A DNA stretch of 64,000 nucleotides, from the NCBI RefSeq assembly GCF_031759225.1, contig NZ_CP134494.1:684001-748000 (forward strand). The letters run 5' to 3'. Shown here piece after piece: positions 43,626 to 52,285 of this stretch (position 1 is its first letter; each line of letters begins with the position of its first letter). The position numbers and the translations under genes are program-made. Source of the DNA: Mesobacillus jeotgali. Lineage in GTDB: Bacteria; Bacillota; Bacilli; Bacillales; Cytobacillaceae. Below the pieces are notes generated by a model. It saw only the letters and a program-made list of their open reading frames with translations. It was not told where the DNA came from and did no database searches.

Positions 43626-44480
43626 TTACTCCAAAAACGGCTTGATCTTCGGAAACACCTTCAGGGCGGTATTGTAAAATACATCTTCATGATGTTCCTC
43701 CGGAATCAGGTCCTTGATAAAATCGATATACGGTCCGATTGGAATCAAAGGCCAGTCTGTGCCGAACAGCAGCTTATCATAGGAATCGGCAAACTCAAGC
43801 GCATGCCGCAGATGGTCAAGGAACCGTCCCTGGCTGCGCTTATCCAGTTCAGCCTTCGTACCGACAATCAATCCGGATAAATCGGCAAAGACGTTAGGGT
43901 TTTTATAGATGATTTCCGCTCCAGTCAACGTCCATGGATCCCCGAAATGAGCCATCATGAAATTCACATCGCGGTGGTTTACGGCGACCTCGTCAATCGC
44001 CATCGGATGGGAATATTTCAGATAGCCGCGTTCCGAATAGGTATCGCCCGTATGGAACACGACAGGAAGCTGGTATTTTGCGGCCAGCTTGTAGACCGGT
44101 TCGTACACTTTGTCATACGCATAAAAAGGGTAGTACCCCAGATAGATCTTGATCCCGACCGTCTTGGGATTTTTCAGTTCCTCTTCAAGCCGGGCAAGGG
44201 CTGACTCATCCAGATCATAAGGATTCACTCCAGCGCAGCAAAAAATGTTGGCGGGGAGCTCTGCTTCCATATCGAGCACCATCGGCGTCCGGGCTTCATA
44301 ATCCGGGAAGCCCATTTTATTGGTTTCCGTCAGGCCCATGCCGATTCCGAGAACCACATTGGCTTCCTCGAACTCCTTTAGAATCCCAGCTGTGGAGTAG
44401 TCAACGAACGAAAGCTTCTCCGCCGTTTCATAAAAGGATTTAATGTTTGATAGATGAATATGGGCATCGATGATTTTCAT
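43626..44480 (-). CDS. Amidohydrolase family 2 metal-dependent hydrolase
   Basis: This 284-residue TIM-barrel enzyme has the motifs of PF04909: IIDAHIHL at the N-terminus, GIKIYLGYYPF, VVFHTGDT, MMAHFGDPW and LLFGTDWPL with the late Asp. These residues bind one or two divalent metals for hydrolysis or decarboxylation. An AAAAGGAGAA site precedes the ATG. It lies 11 bp downstream of the large GNAT fusion gene on the same strand, so both are probably made from one transcript. The substrate is unknown. Confidence 0.85.
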   Translation of the reverse strand: MKIIDAHIHLSNIKSFYETAEKLSFVDYSTAGILKEFEEANVVLGIGMGLTETNKMGFPDYEARTPMVLDMEAELPANIFCCAGVNPYDLDESALARLEEELKNPKTVGIKIYLGYYPFYAYDKVYEPVYKLAAKYQLPVVFHTGDTYSERGYLKYSHPMAIDEVAVNHRDVNFMMAHFGDPWTLTGAEIIYKNPNVFADLSGLIVGTKAELDKRSQGRFLDHLRHALEFADSYDKLLFGTDWPLIPIGPYIDFIKDLIPEEHHEDVFYNTALKVFPKIKPFLE

Positions 44481-44491
44481 AGTTTCTCCTT

Positions 44492-47400
44492 TTAAAATTG
44501 GACTCTTCTCAGTTTTTTCAGCAGGTCTCCAGTCAGCTTTCGCTCATCGAAAAATAGGAACAGCGGAGCGCTTTTTTCGAATTCTCCCTGGTGCTTTGAG
44601 ACGAGCTGTAAAACTTCTTTATTTGTATAAGCATCAGTTGGAGACGCATCATTGTTTGGAATCAAGTAGAACTTATCATCACTGTTGATCGAGGTGAAAT
44701 ACGAATCTCCATCCAACAGCAGAGGAATTTCCTCACTGCCTGCGTGATAAGCATGCCCCTGCTGGCTGTCAATGACTGAAATCTGTATATCGGTCAGCTG
44801 ATTGCCACCGACGAAGAGATCTGTGATCCAAACATCATCAGCAAGATTTTTTCCGCCAGCATCCGTAACCTTTGCAAAAGAGGCGACAACCGGCACGCCT
44901 GGAAGCATCAAATAATATTGCACATACTGGACGCCTTTCCACTGCTTATGTTCCTCGAACTCTGTAGTGATTGCCAGTCCGCTCCACTTATTGCCTTCAC
45001 AGTCCGCCATTTCAACGACTTCAGCATGACTGTTCTCTTTTAACAGTGAGAAGGTGTTGATTCCTCTCGGAGCGGTCTTCATTCCGCCGGCCCATGGATT
45101 CCACCAGCTCTTCGCCGTCAACTCTGGGTAGGAATTGGCGAGCCACTCGTGGCCATTCACTTCCATAGAATAGATTCCAGGATAAAAAGCTGGGTCTGCC
45201 TTCAGGGTGATGTCTCCGTTATCAACGAAGATACTGCTTCCTTCACTGTTGCTAATAACCTTTCCAGCAGGAGAAAGCAGCAATTCTCTGAATCTAGCTT
45301 CTGTTCCATTGCCATCATATGCAGCCTCGAGAATCGACACGGGCTGTGAAGCTGTTATTGGCACTGTCACGGAATGAGAGGTTTTCTCCATTTCTGCCGT
45401 AATTTCATGGATCACATTTCCGATGGTTAAAGTTCCATCCAGATAGCTGTTTCGGTATGTTTTTAAAGTGAATTCCGGATCAGCATCAGGCTTGATCACG
45501 AGCTGGTCTGATTGATAACTCAGTTCGGTTGTTCTTTCAGCTTTCTTATGGACTGGGGTTTGCTCTGCATAGGCAATGAAATCGTCTACAGTCTGGAAAG
45601 CGCCAAGTGAAAGGGTGATGGTTCCGGACACCGCTTTGGCGCCTGGCTCCAGTTTTCCAAATTGGTCCTCAATGATGAACTGCCAGCTCTCAGGACCAGC
45701 GTTGCTCTCTTTAGACCAGGCCAATCCAATCGGTCCGAAATGCCCTTCGGAAAAATACCAGTTTCCAGTGATTCTTTCTGGATCCAGCTCACCAATTTCC
45801 ATGATCCGATTTTCTGAAAAATAAACAACCTCGCCATCAAGCGGGAAGTAAACCTGCTCCAAATCTTGATGGACAGGCTGGCTGAAGGCCACATCAGGAT
45901 GGGTGCTTTCTCCCTTATTTTCAACCTCTGCCCATGTATGGAGAATTCCATCACCAAATAAGCGGAACGTCTGTGTTAAACGCAAACCTTCCATCTCAGC
46001 TGAATCCAGGCAGATTTTTAAATACACCGAGGAATCATCGACCTCCCAGGTAACAGATGTAGGTTTTTTCTTGGTAAACTCGAGCGAATATGGTTTTCCA
46101 AGCTTTGGTGTCAGGAAGGCAAAAGGAAGATTCTGCTTACTGGTGCTTTTCGCAACAGTCGTCAGCAAATCCCGTTTGCGGACATTGATCTGTCCAAGGC
46201 CGTTGAAAATATGCCAGCAATCCTTCGACTCACCGCCGAACTTCGCGCCAGGACCTTTGAAGGAAACCGAGATATCCTGCTCGTAAGTCAGCTTTTGTCC
46301 ATCAGTTTTTGTTGCTGTAATCGTCAGCTCAGGCTTGTAAAATCCATGCTTTTTTACCGTTAACGGCACAGACACCGTCTTGCGGCCGCGGGCAGGAACA
46401 TTTGTGGTGATGTTGTTATTTCCTAAAACAACCTGCTCACTCTCCGGAAAGCTTAATTGAAACTCAGCATTCTCCCTCAGATTATTCGTTATTTCAACTT
46501 CAATTGAAGTCTCTTTTTCAAGGAAAGAGAGATTGCCAGAGTAGCTGGCTTCTATTTTTGCCGGATTGATCGGAAAGACACCAAGCTTCAACTCGCATTC
46601 AAGTTCATTGATCCAAACAGTCGTCCTGATGCTAGGATGCGTATGCCAGTTGCTCGGTTCTTCTCCTTTTTCAACGGTAAAGGTAGCGGATATAGTAGAT
46701 TCATCAACTACCAATTGCTCCGTTGAAAAATCATACTTAACACGCTCATTGCCGATGCCGCTTACCTTGAAGCTTAGCGGTGCAGCGCCCTTGTTCACGA
46801 CCGTGATTTTAAACTCCCGCTCTTCTTCCTGGATCACTTCATGGTCGGCCATCTTCAGTTGCAGAATGAACTCATCATTTTCGATCAGACAGATCCCTCG
46901 GCTTGTTCGTTCGAATAGTACTCGTGCTGATGTTTCGGCGTTCTGCCAGCTATATTCATAGAAGGTGAAGCCATTTTCCTTGTGGCCGTCGGGCTTCACT
47001 TCTATCATTCTAGTGCTGTCCTCATACCAATCCAATTTTTCAAAGACAGGTTTTAACAGCGGTGTGTTCAGGACCTGTGGAATGAAATTCATCAAGTGTG
47101 TTGAGTCATCCCGGTCCTCCCAGAAAAAGCCGCACTTTTTATAAAGCGGAACGGCCTTCGTATTCCCGGCCCAGGTGTAGAGGTCAAGACGCGGCCAGCC
47201 CAGCTCCACCGTTTTTTCCAGCGCCTGAAGCAGCAGCTTCTTGCCAATCTTGTGCCCCTGGTAATCAGGCCTGACATTGAGCAGAGGGATATACAGTGAG
47301 CCCGTATCCTCCTTATACTCAGACAAGCCGCAGTATCCGGCGACTTCTTCACCGTCCAGTGCCAGATAAAGCTCGATATTGTCTGAGTTAGCCTCCTTCT

Positions 47401-47536
47401 TTTTCACTTGCTCCTCTGTCATGACGCGCGTATCGCCGCCCCATCCGTCACGGCTCAGATTCCACATTTTAGCGACTCCAGCCGCCAACCCTTCGTGATA
47501 TTTCTCGATTTGAATTACCTTGTTCAATTGTGTCAT
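44492..47536 (-). CDS. Large GNAT acetyltransferase fused to beta-sandwich domains
   Basis: This 1014-residue protein begins with a GNAT domain (residues 1-150): LLNVRPDYQGHKIGKKLLLQALE is motif A and NTKAVPLYKKCGFFWEDRD is motif B. About 330 residues of immunoglobulin-like strands follow (FKITVVNKGAAPLSFKVSG, SIEVEITNNLRENAEFQLS). A C-terminal half rich in Trp, Gly and Asp (SWWNPWAGGMKTAPRG, GNWYFSEGHFGPIGLAW) resembles the large beta-sandwiches of carbohydrate-active enzymes. There is no signal peptide, so it should be cytoplasmic. A GGGGAGGAG site precedes the ATG. It is probably cotranscribed with the amidohydrolase. The combination is unusual and its substrate is not known. Confidence 0.75.
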   Translation of the reverse strand: MTQLNKVIQIEKYHEGLAAGVAKMWNLSRDGWGGDTRVMTEEQVKKKEANSDNIELYLALDGEEVAGYCGLSEYKEDTGSLYIPLLNVRPDYQGHKIGKKLLLQALEKTVELGWPRLDLYTWAGNTKAVPLYKKCGFFWEDRDDSTHLMNFIPQVLNTPLLKPVFEKLDWYEDSTRMIEVKPDGHKENGFTFYEYSWQNAETSARVLFERTSRGICLIENDEFILQLKMADHEVIQEEEREFKITVVNKGAAPLSFKVSGIGNERVKYDFSTEQLVVDESTISATFTVEKGEEPSNWHTHPSIRTTVWINELECELKLGVFPINPAKIEASYSGNLSFLEKETSIEVEITNNLRENAEFQLSFPESEQVVLGNNNITTNVPARGRKTVSVPLTVKKHGFYKPELTITATKTDGQKLTYEQDISVSFKGPGAKFGGESKDCWHIFNGLGQINVRKRDLLTTVAKSTSKQNLPFAFLTPKLGKPYSLEFTKKKPTSVTWEVDDSSVYLKICLDSAEMEGLRLTQTFRLFGDGILHTWAEVENKGESTHPDVAFSQPVHQDLEQVYFPLDGEVVYFSENRIMEIGELDPERITGNWYFSEGHFGPIGLAWSKESNAGPESWQFIIEDQFGKLEPGAKAVSGTITLSLGAFQTVDDFIAYAEQTPVHKKAERTTELSYQSDQLVIKPDADPEFTLKTYRNSYLDGTLTIGNVIHEITAEMEKTSHSVTVPITASQPVSILEAAYDGNGTEARFRELLLSPAGKVISNSEGSSIFVDNGDITLKADPAFYPGIYSMEVNGHEWLANSYPELTAKSWWNPWAGGMKTAPRGINTFSLLKENSHAEVVEMADCEGNKWSGLAITTEFEEHKQWKGVQYVQYYLMLPGVPVVASFAKVTDAGGKNLADDVWITDLFVGGNQLTDIQISVIDSQQGHAYHAGSEEIPLLLDGDSYFTSINSDDKFYLIPNNDASPTDAYTNKEVLQLVSKHQGEFEKSAPLFLFFDERKLTGDLLKKLRRVQF

Positions 47537-47554
47537 TACAATTCTCCTCCCCGA

Positions 47555-47608
47555 CTATGGGCCATCTTCCTTTTTCGTTAAAATAAGCTTCTTTTTTGAA
47601 TTGTCCAT
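47555..47608 (-). CDS. 17-residue leader ORF upstream of the GNAT fusion
   Basis: A short frame on the minus strand reads MDNSKKKLILTKKEDGP and stops 18 bp before the GNAT fusion start. It has a near-consensus AAAGGAGGT ribosome site 7 nt upstream of its ATG, better than many real genes. Its stop lies just ahead of the GGGGAGGAG of the next gene, so it may couple or tune translation. It is too short for homology to be judged. Confidence 0.45.
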   Translation of the reverse strand: MDNSKKKLILTKKEDGP

Positions 47609-47634
47609 TTTGCTTAACCTCCTTTGATTTATTG

Positions 47635-47651
47635 GGAGTGTTTTACACTCC
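47635..47651 (-). promoter_or_regulatory. Short perfect inverted repeat in the GNAT leader
   Basis: GGAGTGT and ACACTCC enclose three bases. Placed just upstream of the leader ORF's ribosome site, it could be an operator or an mRNA hairpin. Confidence 0.4.
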
Positions 47652-47771
47652 ATATCCATCGTAAAGGGAAAATTTACTAGAGTAAAGAAAATTTAGAATT
47701 AATAATATTTTCCTGGAAAGCATCAGGCTCATTTATTGGTTATAATGGAGAAAAAGGGGGAGTCGGGCAGT

Positions 47772-48275
47772 ATGGAACAAAAAATCTATTGGGATATCCT
47801 TGATTTCAATCACAACGAAATTTATATCTCGGCAACGGAAAAAGGTCTATGCTATGTTGGATCGCCTGAAGAGGACTATGAAGTTATGGCTAAACGTTTT
47901 CCTGGGGCTGTTTTTGAGAAAAATGAAGAAATGATGAAACCATACAAGCAAGAATTGACGGAATATCTAGAAGGAAAGCTCCTACAATTTTCCCTGCCAG
48001 TCGATGTAAAAGGAACACCATTCCAGGAAGCAGTCTGGGAAGCACTGAAGGAAATCCCTTATGGCGAGACCCATACATATTCCGATATCGCAGGAAAAAT
48101 CGGCAAACCCGCTGCAGTGCGGGCAGTCGGAACAGCGATCGGGGCCAATCCAGTCCTGATTTCTGTACCTTGCCACCGGGTCATTGGCAAAAACGGAGCG
48201 ATTACCGGTTATCGCGGTGGGATTGCCATGAAGCAGCATTTGTTGGAGTTGGAGAAAACGCATTTTAGAAGCTAA
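47772..48275 (+). CDS. ogt: Methylated-DNA-[protein]-cysteine S-methyltransferase
   Basis: This 167-residue suicide repair protein removes alkyl groups from O6-alkylguanine onto its own cysteine. The active site ISVPCHRVIGKNGAITGYRGG is intact, and the DNA-binding helix-turn-helix lies in YGETHTYSDIAGKIGKPAAVRAVG. I chose the ATG at 47772 after the AAGGGGGAG site; an earlier in-frame ATG lies ahead of that site. The N-terminal 75 residues are of Ogt type, without an Ada domain. It is monocistronic. Confidence 0.93.
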   Translation: MEQKIYWDILDFNHNEIYISATEKGLCYVGSPEEDYEVMAKRFPGAVFEKNEEMMKPYKQELTEYLEGKLLQFSLPVDVKGTPFQEAVWEALKEIPYGETHTYSDIAGKIGKPAAVRAVGTAIGANPVLISVPCHRVIGKNGAITGYRGGIAMKQHLLELEKTHFRS

Positions 48276-48494
48276 TGTGCCCGAAACGGAAGGGCCCCCG
48301 CGTTCTCGGTAACAAGTAGGGCCAACAATGGCTTCGTATGAAGTTATACGGGTTTTACCTTATCATTTAACATTCAAATTGTAAGGAAATTGCCATACAT
48401 CTCTCACACTTTTTCTCCACCTTAAAGCTATAATGAACCCAAATGGACTAGGCACGGTGGTCTGGAATACCAAAGGGCTGATGGGGGCGATTGA

Positions 48495-48995
48495 ATGAAG
48501 AGTTTGATTGTTTACTGCTCAACACATGGTACGACAGCAAAAGCGGCACATCTTTTACGAAAACGGATTGAGGGAGATGTCATTGCCATCAACCTGGATA
48601 AGACAAAGCTCCATTCAGATTTGGAGTTGTTTGATTCGGTGATGATCGGCGGATCGATCCATGCTGGGAGCATTCAGGGGAAAATCAAGAAATTCATGAA
48701 AGAGCATGAGAATGTGTTGCAGAGAAAGAATCTTGGCCTGTTTCTATGCTGCATGAGGGAAGGGCAGGATGCAAATCTCCAGTTTGAGAATGCATTCCCT
48801 CCAAACCTGAGGGAAGCGGCAATCGCGAAAGGGTTGTTCGGGGGTGAATTCATTTTTTCAAAGATGAATTTCTTCGAGAAAATCATTGCGAAAAGCGTGA
48901 GCGGATCTGCAGAAGAAATTTCACATCTCAACCTGGAATCGATCGACGAATTCGCGGAAACTTTCAATCGTAATAATAAGTATTTACCTGTCTGA
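48495..48995 (+). CDS. Flavodoxin-domain protein (HemG-like)
   Basis: This 166-residue protein starts SLIVYCSTHGTTAKAAHLL, an FMN phosphate-binding loop of flavodoxin type. It continues FDSVMIGGSIHAGSIQGKIKKF, the pattern of the Flavodoxin_5 family that includes the menaquinone-dependent protoporphyrinogen oxidase HemG. LGLFLCCMREGQ with two adjacent Cys follows. It probably binds FMN and moves electrons; HemG activity itself is uncertain because bacilli normally use HemY. A GGGGGCGA-like site precedes the ATG. It ends at a clear terminator. Confidence 0.75.
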   Translation: MKSLIVYCSTHGTTAKAAHLLRKRIEGDVIAINLDKTKLHSDLELFDSVMIGGSIHAGSIQGKIKKFMKEHENVLQRKNLGLFLCCMREGQDANLQFENAFPPNLREAAIAKGLFGGEFIFSKMNFFEKIIAKSVSGSAEEISHLNLESIDEFAETFNRNNKYLPV

Positions 48996-48996
48996 G

Positions 48997-49027
48997 AATC
49001 GAGGGCTGTCTGGCCTTCGATTTTTTT
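48997..49027 (+). terminator. Intrinsic terminator after the flavodoxin-like gene
   Basis: AATCGAGGGC and GGCCTTCGATT pair with one mismatch and run into seven T. Confidence 0.82.
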
Positions 49028-49092
49028 ATTTTGGACAGCGGAAAATATTGTATAATCAAATTAATTTTTCAGGGGGAGAGTGTTTTTAAGGA

Positions 49093-49644
49093 ATGAATAT
49101 TGAGATTTTCAGAATGATTAATGACGCTGGAAAGGAATTCGAGGCCTTGAATCCGGTCTTGGTCTTTATCGCTAACAATGCGATTTACCTGTTAGCGGCG
49201 GCTGTCCTGATATACTTGTTCAGCCGGAAGCCGGGGAACAGGCTGATGATCATGAGCGGTTTAGTGTCGCTTATTTTAGCGGAAGTGGCCGGGAAAATTG
49301 GGGGCATGTTCCACTCTAATCACCAGCCGTTTGCAACGCTTGCAGATGTCAATCAATTAATTGAAATGGAAGTGAACAACTCGTTTCCAAGTGACCACAC
49401 GATTATCTTTTTCACGATGGCGGTCACGTTCTGGCTGTTTAAAAGAAAGCATACATATTTATGGATTCTGCTTGCCGGGATAGTTGGTCTTTCACGAATT
49501 TGGGCCGGCGTGCATTATCCGGCGGACATCCTCGTGGGTGCCATTCTAGGATCGGGCTTTGCTTATCTTGGCTACCGTGTCATTCCCACTATCAATTTAT
49601 CCAGCAAGAATAAATTGACAGGCAAGGAAATGAAAAATCTCTGA
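49093..49644 (+). CDS. bcrC: Undecaprenyl-diphosphatase, PAP2 family
   Basis: This 183-residue membrane enzyme removes a phosphate from undecaprenyl diphosphate outside the membrane, recycling the lipid carrier of cell-wall synthesis and lowering bacitracin sensitivity. The PAP2 motifs are in order: a degenerate first motif near HSNHQPFATL, NNSFPSDHTIIF (catalytic His) and SRIWAGVHYPADILVG. Five or six membrane helices are present. The opening NIEIFRMINDAG resembles B. subtilis BcrC. It is transcribed alone behind a GGGGGAGAG-like region. Confidence 0.88.
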   Translation: MNIEIFRMINDAGKEFEALNPVLVFIANNAIYLLAAAVLIYLFSRKPGNRLMIMSGLVSLILAEVAGKIGGMFHSNHQPFATLADVNQLIEMEVNNSFPSDHTIIFFTMAVTFWLFKRKHTYLWILLAGIVGLSRIWAGVHYPADILVGAILGSGFAYLGYRVIPTINLSSKNKLTGKEMKNL

Positions 49645-49765
49645 TTATGAAACCTATGCGCCGGGTAAATCGTACATAAACAATACCGAGATAGAGTATT
49701 TGATTTATTTACTCTAGACCTGTAAAATATATTCTGACAAATTTTTTTTCGGAGAGTGAATTTTT

Positions 49766-51031
49766 TTGGAAGTTCCCATAGGTTTAGTCATTTTATTAGG
49801 TGTTTTAATTCTTTTATCTGCCTTCTTTTCATCGGCAGAAACCGCTTTTTCCAGCGTCAATAGAATCAGGCTGCGAAACTATGAATCTGAAGGCCGCGCT
49901 GGAAGCAAGAATGCTTTGTATATTTCAGAGAATTTCGATGACGCGCTGTCTACAATTCTAGTAGGTAATAATATTGTAAATATTGCGGCGGCGAGTATTT
50001 CATCCAAGGTTGCTGTTGATATCTTCGGAGCCAGCACAGGTCTTATCGTAAGTACATTTGGTATGACGATCTTGATCCTGATTTTTGGTGAAATATTGCC
50101 AAAGTCGATAGCGAAGGAAAATGCAGAAACGTATTCGTTAAAAATTTCCGGTATCCTGCTATTGATGATCAAACTTCTGACGCCGATCAATTTCTTTTTC
50201 AGTAAATTGAAGGCATTCGTATCAAGGATGTTCTCGAAGGATGGAGAAGCTCAGCCATCTGTTACCGAAGAAGAAATCAAGGTAATGGTCGACATCAGTG
50301 AAGAAGAGGGTGTCATCAATAATGAGGAAAGGGAGCTCGTACACCGTTCCCTGGAATTTAACGATGTTCTTGTCGGCGAAATTTTAACACATCGAATGGA
50401 CATGATTACAATCGAAGTAAACCAGCCACTCGAGGAAATCAAGCAAATCTTCCTTGAAGAACGTTTCTCACGGGTGCCGGTTTATGAGGACAATATAGAT
50501 AATATCATCGGATTCTTGTCCGAACGTGAGTTTTTTGCAGAACTGATCCAGAATAAAGAGGTTAATGTCCGTGAAATGCTGCGCCAGCCGATGTTCGTGG
50601 TAAGGTCGATGAAAATCGCGACACTGCTGCCTGAGCTTCAAAGGACGAAGAGCCATATGGCCATCGTCGTTGATGAATTCGGCGGAACGAGCGGCTTGAT
50701 TACGCTGGAAGACATCCTTGAAGAGCTGGTCGGCGAGATTTGGGATGAGCATGATGAAAAGGTCAACATCATGACGAAGATCGATGAGAGCACGTATGAG
50801 TTCGATGCGGCCTACGATCTTGATGATTTTGCCGAATTGTTCAATGTGCCAATGCCGGATACATCGTACCACAACCTGGGCGGCTGGATTTTTGAAACAT
50901 TGGAAAGCATTCCGGTGAACGGCGATACATTTGTCTACGAAAACCTGCGGATCATCGTAAAGGAAGTAGAAAATCACCGTATTCGTAATATAAAAGTGGA
51001 AATCATGCCCGTTTTAGAGGTAGAAGAGTAA
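49766..51031 (+). CDS. CNNM/CorC-type protein (DUF21, CBS pair, CorC_HlyC)
   Basis: This 421-residue protein has an N-terminal DUF21 membrane domain with the signature [17 protein letters not shown] and [16 protein letters not shown]. Two CBS domains follow (about residues 195-325: [42 protein letters not shown]), then a CorC_HlyC domain. Related B. subtilis proteins (YhdP, YqhB, MpfA) take part in magnesium export or homeostasis. The start is TTG at 49766 after CGGAGAGTG. I checked the 121-bp leader for an M-box magnesium riboswitch and saw none. It ends at a long-stem terminator. Confidence 0.88.
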   Translation: MEVPIGLVILLGVLILLSAFFSSAETAFSSVNRIRLRNYESEGRAGSKNALYISENFDDALSTILVGNNIVNIAAASISSKVAVDIFGASTGLIVSTFGMTILILIFGEILPKSIAKENAETYSLKISGILLLMIKLLTPINFFFSKLKAFVSRMFSKDGEAQPSVTEEEIKVMVDISEEEGVINNEERELVHRSLEFNDVLVGEILTHRMDMITIEVNQPLEEIKQIFLEERFSRVPVYEDNIDNIIGFLSEREFFAELIQNKEVNVREMLRQPMFVVRSMKIATLLPELQRTKSHMAIVVDEFGGTSGLITLEDILEELVGEIWDEHDEKVNIMTKIDESTYEFDAAYDLDDFAELFNVPMPDTSYHNLGGWIFETLESIPVNGDTFVYENLRIIVKEVENHRIRNIKVEIMPVLEVEE

Positions 51032-51034
51032 AAA

Positions 51035-51077
51035 AGAAGGTGGGATCAGGCGACTTTAGAGCCTGGTTCCACCTTTT
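51035..51077 (+). terminator. Intrinsic terminator after the CNNM gene
   Basis: AAGGTGG...CCACCTT with inner arms ATCAGGC and GCCTGGT forms a long stem followed by six T. Array E begins 40 bp later. Confidence 0.9.
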
Positions 51078-51116
51078 TTGCTTGCTGGAAAAATTATTCT
51101 CTTAATGTTGAGCGAT

Positions 51117-51221
51117 AATCGCACTAAGATTACCTGTAATTGCACAGTAAAGTCAGGGAATTGCACGGAAAATGTTGTTAATTGCACGAAAACCCATGCT
51201 AATTGCACCGTCTTCCTTTTG
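51117..51221 (-). repeat. Tandem array, five 21-bp units with core GTGCAATT (array E)
   Basis: On + the cores AATYGCAC stand at 51117, 51138, 51159, 51180 and 51201, exactly 21 bp apart. Read on the minus strand each unit begins GTGCAATT (the first-listed copy has GTGCGATT) and continues with 13 variable bases. Core and period equal array A at 32219, in the opposite orientation. The array lies between two convergent genes. Confidence 0.85.
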
Positions 51222-51231
51222 CTGTAAAAAA

Positions 51232-51363
51232 CTAGCAGCAAGAAGTATCCCCGCCGCAGCAAGCTTCGTTTTTCTCTTCTGTTTCCTGGACTTCTTTGAT
51301 TTCTACGCTGCAGCAATCAGACTTTGAGTTGCTGCCCATAAGGATTTTGATAAAGTTAGCCAT
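51232..51363 (-). CDS. Cysteine-rich 43-residue peptide, putative metal binder
   Basis: This short minus-strand gene starts at the ATG 51361-51363 with a perfect AGGAGGTG ribosome site and encodes 43 residues. It begins MANFIKILMGSNSKSDCCSV and ends NEACCGGDTSCC, giving three CC pairs. The cysteine pattern suits binding of a soft metal or metalloid. It is the last gene of the minus-strand ArsR operon, 36 bp after the permease, with its own ATCAA-N6-TTGAT palindrome in between. No known family is recognised with certainty. Confidence 0.75.
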   Translation of the reverse strand: MANFIKILMGSNSKSDCCSVEIKEVQETEEKNEACCGGDTSCC

Positions 51364-51380
51364 TGTTTTCACCTCCTTTC

Positions 51381-51396
51381 ATCAATAAAATTTGAT
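51381..51396 (-). promoter_or_regulatory. ATCAA-N6-TTGAT palindrome before the Cys-rich gene
   Basis: ATCAATAAAATTTGAT lies between the permease stop (51400) and the ribosome site of the Cys-rich gene. It has the same half-sites and spacing as four other copies upstream of arsR and the small gene, and is probably an ArsR-family operator. Confidence 0.65.
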
Positions 51397-51399
51397 TAA

Positions 51400-52263
51400 T
51401 TAAACGAAGTAGAACACAAACCCAGAGATAGTAGACATCATGATGACAGATGCGATGAAGGCAATCACAAGCTGCTTTTTAAAGATTGATTTTAGCAGGA
51501 TGACTTCAGGCAGACTGGCACCGGCTGAGCTAATCATCATTGCCATTACAGGGCCTAGGGCCATTCCTTTTATGATCAGCATTTGCGATATCGGAATCAT
51601 GCTCGAAAGCCTGATGTATAAAGGAATTCCTGCAATTGCAGCGACTGGGATCAGCCACCATGCATCGTGTCCGAACCATTTCGTGATGAATTCCGTTGGA
51701 ACGAGTCCGTGGATGACTGCACCAATCGCGGCACCAATCAGCAAGTAAGGGTAGACACTTTTCATCAGCGACCAGGTTTCGTCTAATGCAAATCTCCAAT
51801 TGAACTTCTGGTTCTTTTCTTCATATCCGGACATGATGACGTTTTTGACGTAGCGCTGAAATCCCAGCTTATCAAGTGTAAAGCCGATAACAATCGAGAA
51901 AACACTTGTGATGATTGTGTAAATAATTGTTACTTTCCAGCCCATTACAACACCCATGATGGTTAAAATCGTTGGGTCCAATACCGGAGAAGCGAAGAGG
52001 AAAATCATAACGATTGAAAATGGGATTTTCTTTTTCAGCATATTGACGACTACTGGTATCGTCGAGCAGGAACAAAATGGTGTGATAAATGCGAACAGGA
52101 TGGCGGCAAAGCTGGCGAACACTTTATTCCGTCCTGTCAGTTTCTTTTCGATTTTTTCATAAGGAATGTATCCCTGCAGCAGGCTGATCAAGAAGGAAAT
52201 CCCGATAAAAAGCACCGTTAATTCAAGGGCGATCCATAAAAAGCTTTTAAGAAATTCAATCAT
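51400..52263 (-). CDS. Permease of the ArsP/DUF318 (PF03773) family
   Basis: This 287-residue protein has eight or so membrane helices. The conserved AFITPFCSCSTIPVVVNML near residue 60 holds the CSC cysteines of this family, and a second signature, GIPLYIRLSSMIPISQMLI, lies near residue 215. Relatives export trivalent organoarsenicals (ArsP) or other metal(loid)s. A paralogue lies at 53435. It is the third gene of the minus-strand operon that starts with arsR at 52893. The exact substrate is not predicted. Confidence 0.85.
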   Translation of the reverse strand: MIEFLKSFLWIALELTVLFIGISFLISLLQGYIPYEKIEKKLTGRNKVFASFAAILFAFITPFCSCSTIPVVVNMLKKKIPFSIVMIFLFASPVLDPTILTIMGVVMGWKVTIIYTIITSVFSIVIGFTLDKLGFQRYVKNVIMSGYEEKNQKFNWRFALDETWSLMKSVYPYLLIGAAIGAVIHGLVPTEFITKWFGHDAWWLIPVAAIAGIPLYIRLSSMIPISQMLIIKGMALGPVMAMMISSAGASLPEVILLKSIFKKQLVIAFIASVIMMSTISGFVFYFV

Positions 52264-52285
52264 TAACCTCTACCTTCTTCCTCCA

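Noticed and set aside
49645..49765. M-box magnesium riboswitch before the CNNM gene
   Set aside because: The leader is too short and none of the conserved M-box blocks could be recognised.
51056..51316. 86-codon minus-strand frame with a seven-residue VQL repeat
   Set aside because: The period follows from 21-bp units (seven codons). It overlaps the better supported Cys-rich gene and has no ribosome site.
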